17,309 bases of DNA from Candidatus Methanophagales archaeon ANME-1-THS (GTDB lineage Archaea > Halobacteriota > Syntropharchaeia > Alkanophagales > Methanospirareceae): contig RXIE01000107.1 in assembly GCA_004212135.1 (NCBI GenBank), positions 1-17,309 of the forward strand. Direction: 5' to 3'. The first letter of the stretch is position 1. Each line of letters opens with the position of its first letter. Under the pieces are notes generated by a model, which saw only the letters and a list, made by a program, of their open reading frames with translations, made no database searches and was not told the DNA's origin. A program made the translations under genes and the position numbers. Below, piece by piece: positions 7,675 to 14,905 of the stretch.

Positions 7675-8544
7675 ATGCGATTCTCAGGCTCGCTATCCAG
7701 TGTGGATAGGGAAAAGGCATGGTATGAACTCATTGGTGTGCCGTACGATGGAAATGCCTCCAGGAAAGGGGCGAGCGAGGGGCCACGGGCGATACGAAGA
7801 GCATCTCAGCGACTCGAAACGTTCCTCTGGCGTCAAAAACTCGAATTAGCCGATCTTCTGTATTACGACCGGGGTGATCTGAGGTTAGAGCAAAAATCAT
7901 TCTCCGGAGGGGAACAGATCGCGATGTCTCACTCAGCGCGGAAGAAGATCTTCTTTGGTGGCGATCATTCCATTTCATACCCGATCATTAAAGACCTGTT
8001 TGAGCACGGGGAAGTCGCCACCGTGATTGCCATTGATGCACATGCTGATTTTCGGGACTCGTATAAAAACAACAGATTTTCCAATGCATGCGTGATGCGC
8101 AGGGTAGCGGAACTGGTAGGCTCTGAGCAGGTGCTGGAGATAGGCGTCCGGTCAGCCTCCGCGGACGAATATGCGGTGATAAAAGATCAGATAAGGATGT
8201 ATGATGCTGAGCTGCTGAGACAAAAAGGTGTCAGAGCGGTATTGGAAGCAATAGGGGAGGGAGACGAGAAGACGTATCTCTCGATTGATATAGACGTGCT
8301 CGATCCGAGCATCGCACCGGGGGTCGAACATCCAGAGCCGTGCGGGATGTCGCTTGAAAACTTGCTTTCATTGTTACAGGGGATAATTGAGCGGAAAGAG
8401 GTGGTTGCAAGTGATGTGGTGGAAGTGAATCCAAAGCTCGATACGAGTAACGGACTCACGAGCATCAACGCCTCACGGATTATCTTTGAGCTCCTGGCAT
8501 GCTATGGAATGCGAGAAGCACCATTTGCACATCCACACCTTTAA
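7675..8544 (+). CDS. speB: Agmatinase-like ureohydrolase
   Basis: Ureohydrolases use two Mn ions to split a guanidino group, releasing urea; the archaeal members are usually agmatinases making putrescine. All metal-ligand motifs are present: FFGGDHS, AIDAHADFRD and SIDIDVLDPSIAPG, with the later VVEVNP also typical. Length is about 289 residues, normal for the family. Four in-frame starts crowd the 5' end: GTG 7660, TTG 7669, GTG 7672 and ATG 7675. The AAGGAGT at 7655-7661 overlaps the first and lies 7 to 13 bases before the others, so the first is unlikely; I give the ATG. The gene follows pheT by about 60 bases. Substrate is inferred: formimidoylglutamase or guanidino-acid hydrolase relatives share the motifs. 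Confidence 0.88.
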   Translation: MRFSGSLSSVDREKAWYELIGVPYDGNASRKGASEGPRAIRRASQRLETFLWRQKLELADLLYYDRGDLRLEQKSFSGGEQIAMSHSARKKIFFGGDHSISYPIIKDLFEHGEVATVIAIDAHADFRDSYKNNRFSNACVMRRVAELVGSEQVLEIGVRSASADEYAVIKDQIRMYDAELLRQKGVRAVLEAIGEGDEKTYLSIDIDVLDPSIAPGVEHPEPCGMSLENLLSLLQGIIERKEVVASDVVEVNPKLDTSNGLTSINASRIIFELLACYGMREAPFAHPHL

Positions 8545-8551
8545 AAATTAA
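8539..8551 (+). promoter_or_regulatory. Possible TATA box for the tRNA-Arg gene
   Basis: CTTTAAAAATTAA overlaps the end of the agmatinase gene and is centred about 30 bases before the tRNA. A second A/T stretch, CTTATATAC (8562-8570), is too near the tRNA for a normal spacing. Visual call. Confidence 0.35.
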
Positions 8552-8575
8552 CTAGCAGCACTCTTATATACATAA

Positions 8576-8648
8576 GGAGTCGTGTGGTAGCGGACTATCC
8601 CATCGGGCTTCGGACCCGATGACCTGGGTTCAAATCCCAGCGACTCCG
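8576..8648 (+). tRNA. tRNA-Arg (anticodon TCG)
   Basis: A cloverleaf can be folded by hand. The 7-bp acceptor stem GGAGTCG (8576-8582) pairs perfectly with CGACTCC (8641-8647), with G as discriminator base. The anticodon stem is TCGGG/CCCGA with loop CTTCGGA (8608-8614), giving anticodon TCG for the CGA codon of Arg. The T arm is CTGGG-TTCAAAT-CCCAG (8624-8640). The D arm is weak: only two or three pairs are possible between TGGT (8585-8588) and TCCCA (8598-8602). CCA is not encoded. No intron is seen. The CTTCGGA loop matches known archaeal tRNA-Arg(UCG). Confidence 0.93.
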
Positions 8649-8861
8649 CTTCAAACTTTCTTTGAAAGAAAGGTTGATCAAAGAAACCTTTATCACAAAA
8701 GCGTTTACGGAAAAATTATAATCGGTGGTACTAACTGTGATACACTCATTTTTCGTGCTCATGGATGCCCCTTTTGGTGATGATGGTTTCGTTAAAAAAA
8801 AGTTTAATCAGGAAACCTCCTTAAGTTCTTTTGGTAAAGCGTTTCTTTTAAGAAAAGGTTT
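8649..8861. other. A/T-rich intergenic region with related repeat copies
   Basis: These 213 bases between the tRNA and the UbiA gene hold no convincing ORF. An inverted repeat CTTTC-TTT-GAAAG lies just after the tRNA (8656-8668). Two related blocks follow: AGGTTGATCAAAGAAACCT (8671-8689) leading to AAAAGCGTTTACGGAAAAA (8697-8715), and AGTTTAATCAGGAAACCT (8800-8817) leading to GGTAAAGCGTTT (about 8834-8845). The first 19-base block recurs in reverse at 10306-10324. The region probably contains the tRNA terminator and the promoter of the next gene. Confidence 0.55.
8697..8715 (+). repeat. 19-base dispersed repeat, copy A
   Basis: AAAAGCGTTTACGGAAAAA is present here and, as an exact reverse complement, at 10306-10324. 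A partial relative with AAAGCGTTT lies near 8837-8845. All copies lie outside genes in A/T-rich sequence. Confidence 0.6.
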
Positions 8862-9785
8862 ATGAAGAAACTCAAAGCGATAGGGGAGTTAACGAGACTG
8901 GAACATGGGGTGATGTACGGGTTCGGGGTGATCATAGGGATAATCGTTGCGGGCGGGGATTTTTATGCGCGGGTGCCGATTTTTGGCGTATCGCTCGTGG
9001 TTCCCTCTCGTATCGCTCTTCTCGGGTTCTTTGTCGCGCTCTTCATTCAAGCGGGCGCATTTGCGTTGAATGATTATTGTGACCTTGAATCAGATACTGT
9101 AAACCGGCGTATGGACAGGCCGCTGGTGCGAGGTGAGCTCAAGAAAGAAGAAGCCTTGTTGATAGCGATACTCGCCACTGCGCTTGGTATTTGCAGTGCA
9201 TCGTTTTTGAATCCCCTTCTTTTTAGTCTCGCACTTCTCTCAGCAGCGTTAGGTATTCTCTACGACCTGAAACTGAAGGAGTTCCTCGCAGTAAGTAACG
9301 TGTATATCGCCCTGACGATGGCAATCCCCTTCATCTTTGGCGGATTAATTGTCGATCCCCGGGGACTAAACGTGGCACTCGTTATCCTTGCTTCCATCGC
9401 ATTCCTCGCGGGGCTTGGGAGAGAAGTGATGAAGGATATCGCGGATATGAACGGTGATGCCCTGAGGAACGTACGGAGCGTTGCACGGGTATATGGTGCG
9501 GAAAGCGCGAAAAGAGTTGTTGTTTCTTCTTATGCACTCGCCGTTATACTGAGTTTCCTGCCATTCTTCGCGGCCACCACCCCTTACTTCCTTAATCCGG
9601 TCTATCTACTCCCGGTTATAGCAGCCGACCTGCTCTTTCTGCGTACGTGTGTTGAACTCAAACCGTTCAGAAAAAGGGTTGCGCACGAAGGGGATATCGA
9701 CTACCATGGGATGAGGAAAGAGACGTTGATCGCCATTGGGATTGGACTGGTCGCGTTTATCAGTGGTGCGCTCTACCGCTTCTAA
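8862..9785 (+). CDS. UbiA-family prenyltransferase, probable digeranylgeranylglyceryl phosphate synthase
   Basis: The enzyme is an integral membrane prenyltransferase. The first Asp-rich motif is NDYCDLESD (residues 70-78) followed by RRMDRP, and the second is DIADMNGD (192-199); these bind Mg and the prenyl diphosphate. Several hydrophobic segments alternate with short loops, as expected for about 8-9 helices in 307 residues. In archaea the common role is adding the second geranylgeranyl chain to geranylgeranylglyceryl phosphate, the second ether-bond step of membrane lipid synthesis. The KDIxDxxGD form of motif two fits this subgroup, but UbiA enzymes for quinones or other lipids look similar. 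It starts after a long A/T-rich leader with AAGAAAAGG close to the ATG, and is followed 47 bases later by coaD. Confidence 0.85.
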   Translation: MKKLKAIGELTRLEHGVMYGFGVIIGIIVAGGDFYARVPIFGVSLVVPSRIALLGFFVALFIQAGAFALNDYCDLESDTVNRRMDRPLVRGELKKEEALLIAILATALGICSASFLNPLLFSLALLSAALGILYDLKLKEFLAVSNVYIALTMAIPFIFGGLIVDPRGLNVALVILASIAFLAGLGREVMKDIADMNGDALRNVRSVARVYGAESAKRVVVSSYALAVILSFLPFFAATTPYFLNPVYLLPVIAADLLFLRTCVELKPFRKRVAHEGDIDYHGMRKETLIAIGIGLVAFISGALYRF

Positions 9786-9832
9786 ATTTTTCCATCTAAC
9801 ATCAGCATAAAAAGGAGAGTGGTTGTGGGAAC

Positions 9833-10288
9833 GTGAAAGTAGCGATAGGCGGCACCTTTGATCCACTCCATGACGGGCACAAGAGGTTATTGAAGAAGGT
9901 CTTCGAGCTGAGCGAAGGTGGCGAGATAGTTATAGGCGTGACCTCGGATACCATGGCCCGTGCGAGCAGGAATCGAGTGGTTCTCGCTCACAAAGTCCGG
10001 GCTGAGAACCTCAGGCAATACATGGCAAAGACCTACGGGGCAAAGGTGCGAATCGTGGAATTACATGACCGATACGGCGTCACCCTGGACGAGGATATTG
10101 ATTACATCGTGATCTCGCCGGAGACGTATGAAGTGGCATTAACGATAAACGAGCTCCGCAGAGAACGAGGAAAGAAGCCCATAACGATCGTTAAGGTGGA
10201 GCATGCAAAAGCAGCGGACGGGAAGACCATCTCCTCGACGAGGATAAAAGCGGGCGAGATCGATACACACGGGACTTTACTACACTAA
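9833..10288 (+). CDS. coaD: Phosphopantetheine adenylyltransferase (archaeal type)
   Basis: The enzyme transfers AMP from ATP to 4'-phosphopantetheine, the next-to-last step of coenzyme A synthesis in the cytosol. The nucleotidyltransferase fold is shown by GGTFDPLHDGH (residues 6-16; the HxGH-type site is DGH here) and the C-terminal KTISSTRIKAGEID, the ISSTxIR-like motif. The 151-residue size and internal sequence VISPETYEVALTINELR fit the archaeal/eukaryotic branch rather than bacterial CoaD. The start is GTG at 9833; AAAGGAG (9811-9817) lies 15 bases upstream, which is longer than usual, and no other in-frame start is nearer. T6 tracts at 10305-10310 and 10321-10326 just after the stop could end transcription. 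Confidence 0.92.
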   Translation: MKVAIGGTFDPLHDGHKRLLKKVFELSEGGEIVIGVTSDTMARASRNRVVLAHKVRAENLRQYMAKTYGAKVRIVELHDRYGVTLDEDIDYIVISPETYEVALTINELRRERGKKPITIVKVEHAKAADGKTISSTRIKAGEIDTHGTLLH

Positions 10289-10304
10289 AAGTCGAATAAA
10301 CTGC

Positions 10305-10326
10305 TTTTTTCCGTAAACGCTTTTTT
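10305..10326 (+). terminator. T-tract terminator after coaD, overlapping repeat copy B
   Basis: Two T6 runs (10305-10310 and 10321-10326) flank CCGTAAACGC, right between the convergent coaD and peptidase stops. Runs of T are the usual archaeal termination signal. The reverse complement of 10306-10324 is the same 19-base sequence as at 8697-8715. Confidence 0.5.
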
Positions 10327-10693
10327 ACAAGGGTTTAAGTACAAGCTGTTTCTCGAATCTCGTCAGGTTCTCACAGCCGTTCTTCAGCACGAGCACCATA
10401 TCCTCCAGTCTGACACCTCCAACGCCCGGTTCATACAAGCCGGGCTCTATCGTGATCACATTCCCTTTTTTCAACACATAGTCATTGTCACCAACTCTCG
10501 GATTCTCATGCACATTTAATCCTATCCCATGACCCGTGGAATGCAGAAATCCCTTTTTACCACCTTTTCGGATCGTCTCATAGCCTCGGTCCTCAAAGAG
10601 ATCGCAGACCAGGTTATGCACGTCCTTACAGGATACTCCTTCCTTTACACGAGCTAACGCGGCATCCTGCGCATGCTTGACCGCATCATACAT
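10325..10693 (-). pseudogene. M24 Xaa-Pro peptidase, C-terminal part after an in-frame TAA
   Basis: This is the downstream part of the gene that begins at 11473; both parts are in the same reading frame, separated by one TAA (10730-10732) and 12 open codons. It holds the remaining metal ligands of the pita-bread fold: His in STGHGIGLNVHE, Glu in TIEPGLYEPG and Glu in VRLEDMVLV. The ATG at 10693 is only the first ATG after the stop and has no clear ribosome site. Together with the first part the enzyme would be about 382 residues, the normal length for an aminopeptidase P/prolidase-like protein. On its own this part lacks the two Asp ligands and cannot form the dinuclear metal site. Confidence 0.75.
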
Positions 10694-10729
10694 CTCTTTA
10701 ATCTCCCGTTTTGGCTCGCGCTCTAACGC

Positions 10730-11473
10730 TTATAACGCCATGTCCGCACAGTATCGTTCGACCTTCAATCGCGGGAAGATATCGATGATGATCGGTTCGT
10801 TTGCGAGCAGAGGCCCCTGTCCCGTGCAATGCGGGTCAGCAGCCGCGGCTCCGCATGCAACGATTGGCTCACCGCTATCAAGTGCGCAGCCCGAATCAAT
10901 CAATGCATGTTCGATGTCTGCTTTTATTCGCTCGGAGGTCAAATGTTCCCCGTGCTCCATCAAGAACTCTCCGTTTACCGTTGCATGCGTTATAATCGTT
11001 AGAGCGCGAGCCATTGCGGTCTCGCACGCACGCTGAGCCTTCTGTATAGCGGTTATCTCCTGCTCGTTCTTCACCTCACGCTCTCTGGTCATGATCACGT
11101 CCTCCACGGGAACCACGTCTATCCCTTCTCCAAGTACCGCTTCCGCGAGATATAACGGAAAATAGCCGGGCACTTCGATGGCGTGTATACCCTCTTCCCG
11201 GAGGACCGTGAAAATCAGCTCCTCCATTTTGAGGTCATAGCCGTACTCAAGCGAGGACCGAATTTCTTTTACACGAGACTCTTTTCGCGCGCGTTCATAC
11301 TCCATCTGCGAGACAATGAGCAGATTATCCTCGTGAGGACGATGCAGATACATAAAAGGGTCTGAAGCGAGGAACCGCGTGGCGTAGTACATGTCAGCAT
11401 TCCGCATGCTCTCACTCACCAGCAAGAGTGGTTTGGTCATCGCCGTGGTATTTCTCATTTTATTACCTGTCAT
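10730..11473 (-). pseudogene. M24 Xaa-Pro peptidase (aminopeptidase P/prolidase family), N-terminal part ending at an in-frame TAA
   Basis: The N-terminal creatinase-like domain (residues about 12-140) is followed by the first part of the metallopeptidase domain, with the substrate-site ADPHCTGQGPL and the Asp ligands in IIIDIFPRLKVERYCADM (D231 and D244). Translation then meets TAA, where relatives have a stretch like MTRTFVKGEP. Family members remove an N-terminal residue before proline or split Xaa-Pro dipeptides. The ATG at 11473 is favoured by a TATA-like box (11494-11501) about 25-27 bases upstream, giving a leaderless start. The minus strand around the stop reads GCGTTA-TAA-GCGTTA. TAA is not a pyrrolysine or selenocysteine codon, so this is a real interruption or a sequence error. 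The gene is divergent from the DUF2117-like gene. Confidence 0.78.
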
Positions 11474-11493
11474 GAGATTATCTTACAGTTCAC

Positions 11494-11501
11494 ATTTATA
11501 A
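11494..11501 (-). promoter_or_regulatory. TATA-like box for the M24 peptidase gene
   Basis: TTATAAAT on the minus strand, centred about 25 bases before the ATG at 11473, a spacing expected for a leaderless archaeal mRNA. It lies in a 69-base divergent promoter region shared with the gene at 11543. Confidence 0.5.
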
Positions 11502-11542
11502 CTTCAACTCGTTATTTTTGTATATACACTACGAGAACTGGA

Positions 11543-12757
11543 ATGAAGCCGCTTGGATTGCTCGTTCACGGACCGGAGGTATTAGACGAAGGTGAAGTGG
11601 AGCAAGCGCTCGCAACGCTGAGAAATGCCGGTTTTGAGATACAAGCAGCGCTCGGTGGAATAACCGGCAAAACCGCAGTCATCGATGCGGGTATGCGACG
11701 CGAAATTGACATCAGCAAGGATATGAAGCCCTCTGAAGTACTGGCTGATTTTGTAAGACGCGGACTGGACTTTATCCTGCTGGTGAACCATGCGAAGACC
11801 GAAGAGAGTGGCTCGGTACTTGGAGAAGGGATTTTGAAGAATTTTATTACCCGGGGTGGGGTCAAAGAGAAGCTCTCATTTGTGCAATTGGAATATTGTA
11901 GCCGGATTATTATTCCCTGGCTTGTAAAGCCGGGCGATGAGGATATCTATCGCACGATCCGGAGCGTTTTCGCGGACTTTAACGAAAAGGGACCACGTAA
12001 GCTCGAAACACGCTGCAAAAAGGATGCGGATCTCATGTATCGGGAAATACAGGGCGTGCATCCAGGGGAGAAGATTGTTATCGACGGCGTTATTATCGGC
12101 ACCGTATCGTCTGAATGCACGAATAATCGTATAACGCTGGTAGCAAAGGAGGGAAAACTCATGGAGATCGTGGGTGGCACGATGATCAAGCATAACCTGG
12201 AGAAGTTGCCTCCTCTGGACCTCAGCACGGAGATGATAAAAACCGCCTGTGTGATCCGGAGGACCAGACCAAAGGTAACAGGACGAGTCGAGGCGTCTAT
12301 AGCAAGAAAGAGGAAGATCGCATGCTACTTCTACACCGTTGAACATCTCTTTCCCAAGATTGAGGAGACCGATGCGGATATTAAAGTCGCGGTAACCATA
12401 GGGGATGACACGACAAGCATCGCTGGTGACATCCTGAAGCGGTTTGGCATTCGCATGATCGGGATTACGGATGGCGATGCGGATGGCTTGATCGCGGGGC
12501 TCGAAAGCGGCGCTCTCGACGAATATGCCAAATTTCTACCAGATGGGTCTGTTATCCTGCGATTGAAGCCGGAAACCGATGATATTATTGGTCAACGGAT
12601 AAAGGAGCAGATTTTTAATAATTCCGATGAACTCGAACTGGAGGGAGATGTCGAGCGGCACTTTGAAGACCTGAAACAGCGTGTTCTCGAGTTGGCTAAA
12701 GGGGATATTATTGGCATACTGAGTTCTTCAGGAGCACAGCGCGAGATGCCGCGTTAG
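11543..12757 (+). CDS. DUF2117-like protein conserved in methanogenic archaea
   Basis: The 404-residue protein resembles the DUF2117 family, uncharacterised and mostly found in methanogens and relatives; this assignment is from memory of the sequence style and is moderately sure. The N-terminus MKPLGLLVHGPEVLDEGEVE looks like the first strand and loop of an alpha/beta fold. Near residue 170-215 is a beta-rich insert (GEKIVIDGVIIGTVSSECTNNRI), and the C-terminal half has AVTIGDDTTSIAGDILKRFGI followed by ITDGDADGL, an acidic glycine-rich site that could bind metal or nucleotide. No signal peptide or membrane segment is seen. It stands alone, divergent from the peptidase gene; an A/T-rich TTATTTTT (11512-11519) lies about 27 bases before the ATG, and GTATATAC (11520-11527) is nearer. 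Confidence 0.75.
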   Translation: MKPLGLLVHGPEVLDEGEVEQALATLRNAGFEIQAALGGITGKTAVIDAGMRREIDISKDMKPSEVLADFVRRGLDFILLVNHAKTEESGSVLGEGILKNFITRGGVKEKLSFVQLEYCSRIIIPWLVKPGDEDIYRTIRSVFADFNEKGPRKLETRCKKDADLMYREIQGVHPGEKIVIDGVIIGTVSSECTNNRITLVAKEGKLMEIVGGTMIKHNLEKLPPLDLSTEMIKTACVIRRTRPKVTGRVEASIARKRKIACYFYTVEHLFPKIEETDADIKVAVTIGDDTTSIAGDILKRFGIRMIGITDGDADGLIAGLESGALDEYAKFLPDGSVILRLKPETDDIIGQRIKEQIFNNSDELELEGDVERHFEDLKQRVLELAKGDIIGILSSSGAQREMPR

Positions 12758-12811
12758 GCGATTTATGAACCTGCGTGCGATAGCTACCTGAGCGAGGAAG
12801 AGGGGAAAAAA

Positions 12812-13076
12812 ATGGCAATGGATATGGTAAAGGTCAGGGATATGATGACCCCCACGGTCATTACCGGGGATGAAGAAACACCGGTGACTCAACGGTCAAA
12901 GGAGATGGACGTAGCGGGCATAGATAGGGAGCGTGCTGCTCACGAGGAAGGGCAAACCGGTCGGAATTGTTACAGGCGCACTACACGACGTCATGAGAGA
13001 TCAGAAGGCGAGTGAGGTAAACGCAAAGGAGATATTTTTAGCTTCGTGCTCGAATAGATATACAGAAGAGAGGTGA
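12812..13076 (+). pseudogene. Decayed CBS-domain gene copy, frameshifted and truncated
   Basis: The ATG at 12812, after GAGGAAGAGGGG, starts MVKVRDMMTPTVITGDEETPV, which closely parallels MQVKDIMSRPIITEDEETLV of the intact CBS gene at 13087. The frame is then lost: the DNA GGCATAGATAGGGAGC (about 12918-12933) contains a tandem ATAG duplication. Removing 4 bases restores IGSVLLTRKGKPVGIVTGAL and KASEVNAKEI, matching IGSVVITREGKPTGIITERD and RASEVKAKEI of the neighbour. The restored frame ends at TGA 13074-13076 after only one CBS domain, with no counterpart of the second. It therefore arose by tandem duplication of the neighbour and has decayed. The unrestored ORF ends at 13015. Confidence 0.8.
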
Positions 13077-13086
13077 ATGAGGAAAG

Positions 13087-13479
13087 ATGCAGGTGAAGGA
13101 TATAATGAGCCGTCCCATCATCACGGAAGATGAGGAGACTCTGGTCACTAAGATCGCAGAAGATATGGCGGAGCTGGGAATCGGGAGTGTGGTGATCACC
13201 AGAGAAGGTAAACCCACGGGAATAATTACGGAACGCGACATTGCACTCAAGGTTCTTCTGAAAAATAAACGGGCAAGCGAAGTAAAAGCGAAAGAAATCA
13301 TGTCATCGCCTCCGGTGACCATCTCGCCCGAGGCATCGGTGGAGGACGCGTGCAAGCTCGCCGCGAGGAAGCATGTAAAAAGACTGCCGGTGGTTGAAAA
13401 CGGCGTGCTCGTCGGAATCGTGAGTATTCGGGATCTCTTGACGAGGAAACCGGAGTACGTCCGAGAGTTTTACTTCTAG
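13087..13479 (+). CDS. Two-CBS-domain protein
   Basis: The 130-residue protein consists of two CBS domains (about residues 1-60 and 65-125), which pair into a Bateman module that binds adenosyl ligands such as AMP, ATP or SAM. Domain one runs from VKDIMSRPIIT to GKPTGIITERDI, domain two from AKEIMSSPPVTI to GVLVGIVSIRDLL. The repeated G-(I/V)-(I/V)-(T/S)-x-R-D endings are the ligand-binding hallmark. There is no fused enzyme domain, so it is a free-standing sensor or regulator with unknown partner. Purine-rich GAGGAAAG precedes the ATG. It directly follows a decayed copy of itself, and its stop is 4 bases from the convergent stop of the next gene. Confidence 0.92.
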   Translation: MQVKDIMSRPIITEDEETLVTKIAEDMAELGIGSVVITREGKPTGIITERDIALKVLLKNKRASEVKAKEIMSSPPVTISPEASVEDACKLAARKHVKRLPVVENGVLVGIVSIRDLLTRKPEYVREFYF

Positions 13480-13483
13480 CCAA

Positions 13484-13843
13484 TCACATCAGCCCTTTTT
13501 CCATCAGCGCTCGCATGGTCCGCTCGCACGCTGTGGTCGCATGCGATACAGCCGCGCCGAGTGTTGCTATTGCCTCTTCAAAAAGCCCCTCTTCGACCCT
13601 CTTCCTCACCTGCTGCAGCTTATCTTCAACCAGATCGAATTCTTTCATCTTCGTGGCGTTCAATGCAAATCCCGCCTCGGTCGAAAGCGCGTCAAGGAAC
13701 CCAAATATGACCTTCTTTGCGCCCTCCAATTCGTTCTCTTTCAGCGTTTCGGTTATGAGCAGCAGCTTCGAACCAATGATCAATGCCGATTTTAGCCGCT
13801 CAGCAAATTGGTACCCGATGATCTCATTCTGCGCCATAGCCAC
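13484..13843 (-). CDS. Small helical protein of unknown function
   Basis: I do not recognise this 119-residue protein. It is predicted to be almost all alpha helix, with heptad-like stretches (GSKLLLITETLKENELEGAKK and LVEDKLQQVRKRVEEGLFEEA region) and no transmembrane segment or signal peptide. The helix-rich pattern with a conserved-looking ATLGAAVSHATTACERTMRA end could fit a four-helix bundle such as HEPN-like or DUF-type archaeal proteins, but no catalytic motif is seen. ATG is at 13843, with a second at 13837. It is convergent with the CBS gene and divergent from purA across a 54-base A/T-rich gap. Base composition and codon use look like the neighbours, supporting a real gene. Confidence 0.75.
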   Translation of the reverse strand: MAMAQNEIIGYQFAERLKSALIIGSKLLLITETLKENELEGAKKVIFGFLDALSTEAGFALNATKMKEFDLVEDKLQQVRKRVEEGLFEEAIATLGAAVSHATTACERTMRALMEKGLM

Positions 13844-13897
13844 GAGTAGTCAGCACGCTTTAAAAACTTTTTGTTATCTCAGTGGAGATGGATACGC

Positions 13898-14905
13898 ATG
13901 CCATCAACAATAGTCGTAGGGGGATTCTTTGGTGATGAAGGTAAAGGCAAGATCATCGCGTACCTTGCGAAACATGACCGGCCTCAGATCGTTGCACGTG
14001 GTGGGGTCGGGCCTAACGCGGGGCATACCGTCGAAGTGGCGGGAAAGAAATATGCATTGCGAATGGTTCCTTCGGGCTTTGTGCATGAATCTGCACGGCT
14101 GCTCATCGGTGCCGGTGTACTGGTTGATCCTGAGGTATTAAACCGTGAGGTCTCGTCCTTGGGGTTGAAAGGGCGAGTCGGTGTGGATTTGAGATGTGGC
14201 ATAATAGAAGCGAAACATATCGAAGAGGACCGGAAGGATGCGGATTTGAAGGGTAAGATAGGGACGACGGGTACTGGATGCGGACCTGCGAATGCCGCTC
14301 GAGCCTTAAGGAAGGCGAAACAAGCGAAGGATATAAAGGAGCTGGAGGAGTACCTTTGTGATGTGCCCCGGGAGATAAATGGTGCGTTGGACCATGGCAA
14401 TCTGGTGCTGGTGGAAGGTACGCAAGGTTTTGGTATTTCATTGCTCTACGGGACGTATCCATTCGTCACCTCGAAAGACACGAGTGCCTCGCAGATGGCT
14501 GCTGATGTGGGTATAGGCCCCACGCGCGTCGATGCGGTTATCGTGGTCTTCAAGTCATATCCCACGCGTGTAGGTGAAGGCCCGTTTGAAACGCAGCTCA
14601 GTGAAGAGAAAGCGGCTGAGTTGCGGATCGAGGAATATGGCACGGTTACCGGTCGGAAGCGGCGGATAGGGATGTGGGATGGGAAGATGGCTGCTTACTC
14701 AGCGATGGTCAATGGAGCGACCGCGGTGGCATTGAGCGGTGTGGACCGGTTGGATCCCGCATGCCGGGGTGTGAAGGAGTACGGAGAGCTGAGCAAAGAG
14801 ATACAAGAGTTTGTTGCGAAGGTTGAGCACGACACCCGCGTGCCCGTCAAGTTGATCTCCACGGGACCTGAACTCTCAGAGATCGTGGATTTGCGCGAGC
14901 AGTAG
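13898..14905 (+). CDS. purA: Adenylosuccinate synthetase (short archaeal form)
   Basis: PurA uses GTP to join IMP and aspartate into adenylosuccinate, the first committed step to AMP. Motifs: the P-loop GGFFGDEGKGK near the N-terminus, NAGHT, TGTGCGPANAARA, EGTQGFGISLLYGTYPF with TSKDTSAS after it, and near the C-terminus GRKRRIGMWD. At 335 residues it is the compact form known from archaea, about 90-100 residues shorter than bacterial PurA, which lacks some IMP/dimer segments. The ATG at 13898 is chosen over the upstream TTG (13871) because GGAG (13884-13887) sits 10 bases before it and the protein then begins directly at the conserved VVGGFFGDEGKGK. It is divergent from the small helical gene. 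Confidence 0.95.
   Translation: MPSTIVVGGFFGDEGKGKIIAYLAKHDRPQIVARGGVGPNAGHTVEVAGKKYALRMVPSGFVHESARLLIGAGVLVDPEVLNREVSSLGLKGRVGVDLRCGIIEAKHIEEDRKDADLKGKIGTTGTGCGPANAARALRKAKQAKDIKELEEYLCDVPREINGALDHGNLVLVEGTQGFGISLLYGTYPFVTSKDTSASQMAADVGIGPTRVDAVIVVFKSYPTRVGEGPFETQLSEEKAAELRIEEYGTVTGRKRRIGMWDGKMAAYSAMVNGATAVALSGVDRLDPACRGVKEYGELSKEIQEFVAKVEHDTRVPVKLISTGPELSEIVDLREQ

Noticed and set aside
8562..8570. CTTATATAC as the tRNA TATA box
   Set aside because: It is only about 10 bases from the tRNA 5' end, too close for a normal archaeal promoter; the A/T block at 8539-8551 fits better.
10730..10732. Recoded stop (pyrrolysine or selenocysteine) in the M24 peptidase
   Set aside because: The codon is TAA; pyrrolysine uses TAG and selenocysteine TGA, and no recoding structure is evident.
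11937..12134. Extra small ORFs within the DUF2117-like gene
   Set aside because: They are out of frame with a continuous 404-residue gene and have no supporting signals.
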